Below are positions 60,501 through 64,000 of a DNA stretch of 64,000 nt, piece by piece. Under the pieces are notes generated by a model that was given only the letters and a program-made list of their open reading frames with translations, had not been told where the DNA came from and did no database searches. The position numbers and the translations under genes are program-made. Source of the DNA: Chaunax sp. Z400 (taxonomy: Eukaryota; Chordata; Actinopteri; Lophiiformes; Chaunacidae); contig CM075187.1 in the NCBI GenBank assembly GCA_037577475.1, positions 19,994,810 through 20,058,809 on the forward strand. The letters are read 5' to 3'. Each line of letters opens with the position of its first letter. Within the stretch, counting starts at the first letter, position 1.

Positions 60501-63500
60501 AGCCTCCTTGGTGGAGGTAGCAAATAGACACCGGAGAAAACATAACCTCCTTGGCGGTGTTAATGAGATGAGGTGATGTGTGGTGTCTCACCCCCCAGGA
60601 TGTAGATCTTTTGTCTTGTGTTCTCACACAGAAAGTGTTTGATGAGGTTGTAGGCCACGGGGAAGAGTTTTGGGGCTGCAGGAGAAAGACTTACAGGTGT
60701 TAACCCAACGTAAACCAGCAATAATCAAAACTCTGGTTCTTCAAAAGCATGATAGAAGGATGAAAGCGCAAAGATGAGGTGGAATCAATCAATTACTTGT
60801 CTGAACCAACATTCTTTTGCCATAACATGTACTGATAAAGGATACAATTCACCTTTAATGACAAACAGTCTTTTCAAGCCTTCTGGGTAATTTTCTTCAA
60901 ACATCTGGAGGATCTGGTGACACAGAGAACGTTATTTGAAGATGCCGACCAACCTAATAGTCAGTCTTTGTTTGTACTGTGCAGTGTAGGCCTATGTGTG
61001 TCACTGCACCTCGCCATATGTTTCTATAGCAGGCTTCCATAAGTGTTTCAGGCCCAGGCCTTCAACATCGTAGATCATGGTGATTGACTCCACGTTCTTC
61101 CCAAGCTGGTTGAAAACAGTGACAGAAAGAAACTTAATCTGTGAAACTAATAATCCGTGGTGGAGCAGGCTGGCCATCGATTATGGAGTTGGTGGTTCAT
61201 TCTCGGTTCCTCAGGTCCACAAAGTGAACTTGAGAATGTCGCTGAACCCAAAATTAATCACCAAATATTAGTCATTTTGCAAAAAAGTGGCTAATATTTG
61301 GTGACTATCAATATAAATATATAAATTTATCATTATGATGTTACATTTTGTGCTTCTTGATCTTAAGAGGTCGTGTTTTGGGCTCTTTTGTACTGTGCCA
61401 AGTTTAAAAGAACTTGATTTTATCAAAGGAGTACAGATAATACAGCTCAAATCAAACAAGCACAAAACATACAACTTAGTATATATTTGTGATTGGCCAA
61501 ACAACCTGAGGAGATCGATGAAAAAGTTCCATCCATCAATGAGTGGAGTTACCTTGTCACACTGTTCCATTTGAATAATTCCTAATAATTTCTTTTGTTA
61601 ATTCAATTATTCCCCGGCTCGTTCATGGAGCTTTTAGGTAAATATCAATAAACCTTCAGCCCAAGGCAATATTTCAATGTGAATAGCACCACTGGATCTC
61701 CATCCTATCTGTGTCTCTGGTCTTACCTTCTGTGACTGCAGGTTACACTCCTTCTGCAGGACCTCACAGTCTCTGATCTTTGACTTGATGAAGTCTTGCT
61801 TGGAGGCAGACAGGAAGAGGCCTTTAGGATCCACAGGGCCGATGACGTCATACCAGATAGGACTGCCCTCACGGTCGAAACCACACATGCCTCCTGACAG
61901 ATACTTCTCTATCACCTGAACACAGCAGTCGTTTTAATGTCAAACCACTTGTTTTAGTAGTATATAGGAATATTTCTACCCTACAAGCTGAGGAAAAACA
62001 GCTTTGTGTGTATTTATTTCAACAAGTATCACCATAAAAGAACAACAACTATCATCTCTAGAAATGCAGCAGTAGAATAACGGCACAACAGCAGATTGAA
62101 AAGAAGATACTGCACTTTGCCTTTGTAGGCTAGATAAGAGAATTCAGGAGGCGTTTTTGTAACCTGAGCCTACTGTGGGTTTTTACCTCTGGTGGACGCC
62201 AGTCAGTGATTATCGTGTCTACTTTCATCTGTTTCCTGAACTCCAAATGCTGAAAGAAAATATGGATTTATGTTAATCACAGAAAACTATTATTACAGTA
62301 AGTTGGCCTACATTAGCTTTTTAATTCCTCGGCCACAGACTGTTTGTACAGAGGCAGATGTACCCAGTAGTAATTTTAGTGGCTTCGGATGTTTCAGACA
62401 GGTGATGTAAAACCTGGCCCATCAGTAAGAAGTGGGTCAGTGATTTACCGTTGTGTACTCACACACGTGCAAACACATGATTAAAACCAGGAGCACACCA
62501 TTTTGATACAGCCTATAAATGCACGTTTGTCGTCAGCCATGTCGATTTTAAGCCAACAATTGTTTGTAGTAAGGCTAGACAGTACAAGAGACCTTTAAGA
62601 TAGCGAATAAAATAACCCACTACCAAGGAGCAGGATCCAAAATGAACAACCGCCACTCTTGGACTGAATTTAGATAGGCAGACAGGATCAGAAAAACCCC
62701 TAAAGACAGCCTCTTTAATAATACTGTCTTTTCCTTTTGGAATAGTGTGAAGTTAGTGCTACTGGTCTATAAGAGTCAGCATTGTTTAGATCCTTCCCTG
62801 GTTTATTAAATAATAGAGCTAATACACATTTCCTACTTTTGACCTCCTCCCTTCATCCAAAATCTTTTTCAAGAGTTGCTGCACAAGCATTAGCACTTGT
62901 TTTGGTAACTCACGACTGATCCTCCCCTGTCACTGTGTGGCCACTTCCATCTAGAACTCCTTGCCACTCGTTTAGTGTTATCAGTCTCCAGTGTACTATC
63001 TGACCCTGCATTATTTCTGTCTCAGTACTGTACATCCCCTACCACTTCTCCTCTGACAGAAGAGCTGTGTTTCCTCCATGTATCCCTTTCCTCCGTGTAT
63101 TTCTTTTTTCCTCTTAGGAATTAGGGAAAGATTACAATGTAATTTTTTAACAATTTGATTGCATCCCTGGATACGACAGCACTGCCCAGACTTGCTTCCA
63201 GTTTTGCCCAATGGTGAAAAATTCTTGAGGACACTTTGAATTCTAAACATGGTTAGTTATGAGTCTTTATATTCAAAATGTTAGACACATGAAAGTTTTA
63301 TATTCATTAAACTTTGCTTGAGCAGAAGGGGGGGGGGACATATACATACCACATACTGGCCACATACCCAGTTGTGTGTATAAGTAAATAAGTTGAAAAA
63401 AGAGAGCGCTCATATAATCCATTTTATCTATATCTTATCTCTCCTCAGCTGTGATGATTCATTGACCCTTCAGTGAACCATTACAACACAGCTCCTATCT

Positions 63501-63743
63501 AATCTTATCCAGTCCTGAGCCGATGGCCTCAACAGTCTGCACTGGTGCTATAACTTCCACAGATTAGTCCCCGTAAAGGGGAAGTGTTGTACCTTGGATT
63601 TCCGTCCATTACGTGATTTGTACTGGACTGCATTGTATAAAAACATGCCACAGGGATACAGACATACAGGGACAACAGAAATGAAGCTGAACATGTTACC
63701 TTTCTCAGCATGGCTTCGGACTTCTGGATATTGAAGTTTCTGG
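54439..63743 (-). CDS. sec14l: SEC14-like lipid-binding protein (CRAL-TRIO and GOLD domains), 3' part of gene
   Basis: Ten minus-strand exons give 367 residues plus stop in one frame. They align over their length with SEC14L2/3 (about 400 residues), lacking only about the first 43, whose exon is beyond base 64000. Order: end of the CRAL-TRIO N-terminal helices (LRARNFNIQKSEAMLRK type), CRAL-TRIO domain (YLSGGMCGFD, SASKQDFIKSK, MIYDVEGLGLKHLW, VLLKHIDAEELPVIYGG), then the GOLD beta-sandwich (GSSQQFDYEILFPGCVLRW to YVLRFDNTYS). SEC14L proteins bind tocopherol, squalene or phospholipids in a closed cavity and move them between membranes. Which fish paralog this is cannot be settled here. The gene converges on unc13; the C-terminal tail after LLPE is unlike SEC14L2. 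Confidence 0.96.
54732..54901 (-). CDS. sec14l: sec14l exon: GOLD domain
   Basis: Encodes WQFATEGADIGFGVFLKDRK, ADMLEVVPSQRYNAHLVPED and GSLTCEQPGV. Donor gtgagt, acceptor ttgcag on the minus strand. Phase 2 in, phase 1 out. Confidence 0.96.
54943..55291 (+). mobile_element. Full-length tRNA-derived SINE
   Basis: Head ggtggcatggtggcatagtg then gttagcactgttgcctcaca (A-box-like), B-box gggttcaaatcccactgtgg, body gtgtggagtttgcatgtcct, and tail gggataggctccat...acacaggataagcggttaca ending in an ATTA array. It lies in a sec14l intron, opposite to the gene. The tail matches the fragment at 8382-8461. Confidence 0.88.
55860..55999 (-). CDS. sec14l: sec14l exon: CRAL-TRIO to GOLD transition
   Basis: Encodes INYVGPVPPSYYVRDHVKVD, YEQCMIVKRGSSQQFDYEIL and FPGCVLR. 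SEC14L2 has GGDIPRKYY where this has VGPVPPSYY. Acceptor gctgcag, donor gtcagc (minus strand). Confidence 0.96.
57036..57300 (+). mobile_element. Fragment of an abundant teleost repeat
   Basis: Starts ttaaagggccattctgtgga then atttagagggatttggagcc, later caccaggtttctacagcagc and aatggctctgcagagaggct. The order fits a very common fish element that begins 'agggacagtgtgtaagattta'. Confidence 0.6.
57555..57896. mobile_element. Full-length MITE with terminal inverted repeats
   Basis: Left end cgacattttgggaagtatat mirrors right end atatatttcccaaaatgtca with only one or two mismatches. The inside holds ctatgctaagctaagccagt. Fragments of the same family are at 4880-5060 and 41195-41245. Confidence 0.8.
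59986..60092 (-). CDS. sec14l: sec14l exon: end of CRAL-TRIO
   Basis: Encodes ANWQEVLLKHIDAEELPVIY, GGKLTDPDGDPRCRTR. The P-V-x-Y-GG motif and the DPDG turn are CRAL-TRIO signatures. Donor gtgagt. Confidence 0.97.
60255..60565 (-). repeat. Dispersed teleost repeat, copy 3
   Basis: Contains gaaccttccaccaagttaca, cctagtttcacgaaaatctg and two end-like segments, cctccttggtggaggtagca and cataacctccttggcggtgt. It stops about 20 bases from the sec14l donor at 60586-60591. Confidence 0.7.
60592..60675 (-). CDS. sec14l: sec14l exon: CRAL-TRIO
   Basis: Encodes APKLFPVAYNLIKHFLCENT then RQKIYILG. Acceptor cctgcag, donor gtgaga; phase 1 both ends. Confidence 0.97.
60853..60913 (-). CDS. sec14l: sec14l exon: CRAL-TRIO
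   Basis: Encodes ILQMFEENYPEGLKRLFVIK. Acceptor tcaccag, donor gtgaat. The ENYPE motif is typical of Sec14-type folds. Confidence 0.97.
61010..61105 (-). CDS. sec14l: sec14l exon: CRAL-TRIO core
   Basis: Encodes LGKNVESITMIYDVEGLGLK then HLWKPAIETYGE, 32 codons, phase 0. Donor gtgcag. The MIYDVEGLGLKHLW strand and helix line the lipid cavity in the family. Confidence 0.97.
61155..61256 (+). mobile_element. Decayed tRNA-derived SINE fragment
   Basis: Reads ccgtggtggagcaggctggc, catcgattatggagttggtg, gttcattctcggttcctcag and later tcgctgaaccc. It resembles the SINE at 15335-15540. Confidence 0.5.
61727..61915 (-). CDS. sec14l: sec14l exon: CRAL-TRIO start
   Basis: Encodes VIEKYLSGGMCGFDREGSPI, WYDVIGPVDPKGLFLSASKQ and DFIKSKIRDCEVLQKECNLQ. 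Acceptor tgttcag, donor gtaaga; 63 codons, phase 0. YLSGGMCG and WYD-IGP are near identical to SEC14L2. Confidence 0.98.
62187..62249 (-). CDS. sec14l: sec14l exon: linker into CRAL-TRIO
   Basis: Encodes HLEFRKQMKVDTIITDWRPP then E, 21 codons, phase 0. Acceptor ctttcag, donor gtaaaa. Confidence 0.96.
62250..63699 (-). other. sec14l intron, 1.45 kb
   Basis: Mostly taken up by an apparent dead LINE fragment (about 62690-63250). No exon in between. Confidence 0.6.
62690..63250 (-). mobile_element. Dead LINE reverse transcriptase fragment
   Basis: On the minus strand, frame-broken pieces read ELPKQVLMLVQQLLKKILDE (approximate start), then FNKPGKDLNNADSYRPVALT. PGKD...YRP-ALTS is the reverse transcriptase motif of many non-LTR elements. 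Stops and shifts interrupt it. The upstream 79-codon stretch at 63011-63250 could be part of the same element but shows no firm motif. Confidence 0.5.
63700..63743 (-). CDS. sec14l: sec14l exon: end of CRAL-TRIO N-terminal region (first exon in window)
   Basis: 44 bases encoding the end of Ala then RNFNIQKSEAMLRK, matching LRARSFDLQKSEAMLRK of SEC14L2. Acceptor tgttcag, donor gtaaca. The preceding exon with the N-terminus is not found up to base 64000. Confidence 0.96.
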
Positions 63744-64000
63744 CTGAACAAGTAAAAGAAAGAAAAACACGAAGACTGATGGTAAATACAGACATCCATG
63801 GTCCATAAGAATTAAATATAAACCGATGTTTAACCAGAGTGCAGACAGAAACAATTAGAGTGTGACATAACATTTACTACATTATATTCTATAATTATAG
63901 TAACACTTATATTGTAAAGCAAGACAGTAAACTTTCTTCATGAAGCACTTTTTAAGTACAAAGTGTTTTAGAGGAGGAAAAAAAGAGGGAGGGAGACAAA
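63744..64000 (-). other. sec14l intron (3' part)
   Basis: No coding match to the missing N-terminal 43 residues is visible; nothing else recognised. Confidence 0.6.

Overview
This window is vertebrate, almost certainly teleost fish, nuclear DNA. Small GC-richer exons with GT-AG splice sites sit in long AT-rich introns. The background holds tRNA-derived SINEs, MITEs, LINE fragments and a Tc1-type terminal repeat of kinds I associate with teleosts; the exact species cannot be told. There is no bacterial-style operon, CRISPR array or rRNA.

Two protein-coding genes lie tail to tail. On the + strand, 837-50179 holds the 3' part of an unc13 (Munc13) gene. I traced 26 ordinary exons plus a run of 12 microexons; all junctions keep one open frame of 1198 codons up to the stop at 50177-50179. 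The product runs from the C1-C2B linker through the Ca2+-binding C2B domain and the MUN domain to the C-terminal C2C domain. The 5' half, including the C1 exons, lies upstream of the window. On the - strand, 63743-54439 holds ten 3' exons of a SEC14-like lipid-binding gene (CRAL-TRIO plus GOLD domains), whose first coding exon(s) lie beyond base 64000. The 4.3 kb between the two stop codons holds the unc13 3' UTR, a Tc1-like terminal repeat joined to a LINE 3' end, and old MITE-like debris.

The most unusual feature is in unc13 between 30709 and 44517. In mammalian Munc13 proteins the segment before this point joins directly to the next conserved helix (here MGAKQ to LDTEAADIL). In this gene twelve tiny exons of 15-39 nt, all multiples of three and all phase 0, are spread over about 8 kb of intron. 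They encode a charged low-complexity insert, strongly acidic in the first five and Lys/Glu-mixed in the last seven. A second acidic insert lies in exon 20020-20246. Two further candidate phase-1 microexons (21550-21585, 22200-22241) sit in another MUN intron, the second followed by about 100 bp of (TG)n. Together these suggest a fish Munc13 whose MUN domain can be diversified by microexon splicing.

How the genes work: UNC13/Munc13 proteins prime synaptic vesicles by opening syntaxin and helping SNARE assembly, tuned by Ca2+ and lipid through C1 and C2B. SEC14L proteins bind and transfer small hydrophobic lipids. I see no sequence evidence that the two genes are functionally coupled; their adjacency is just gene order.
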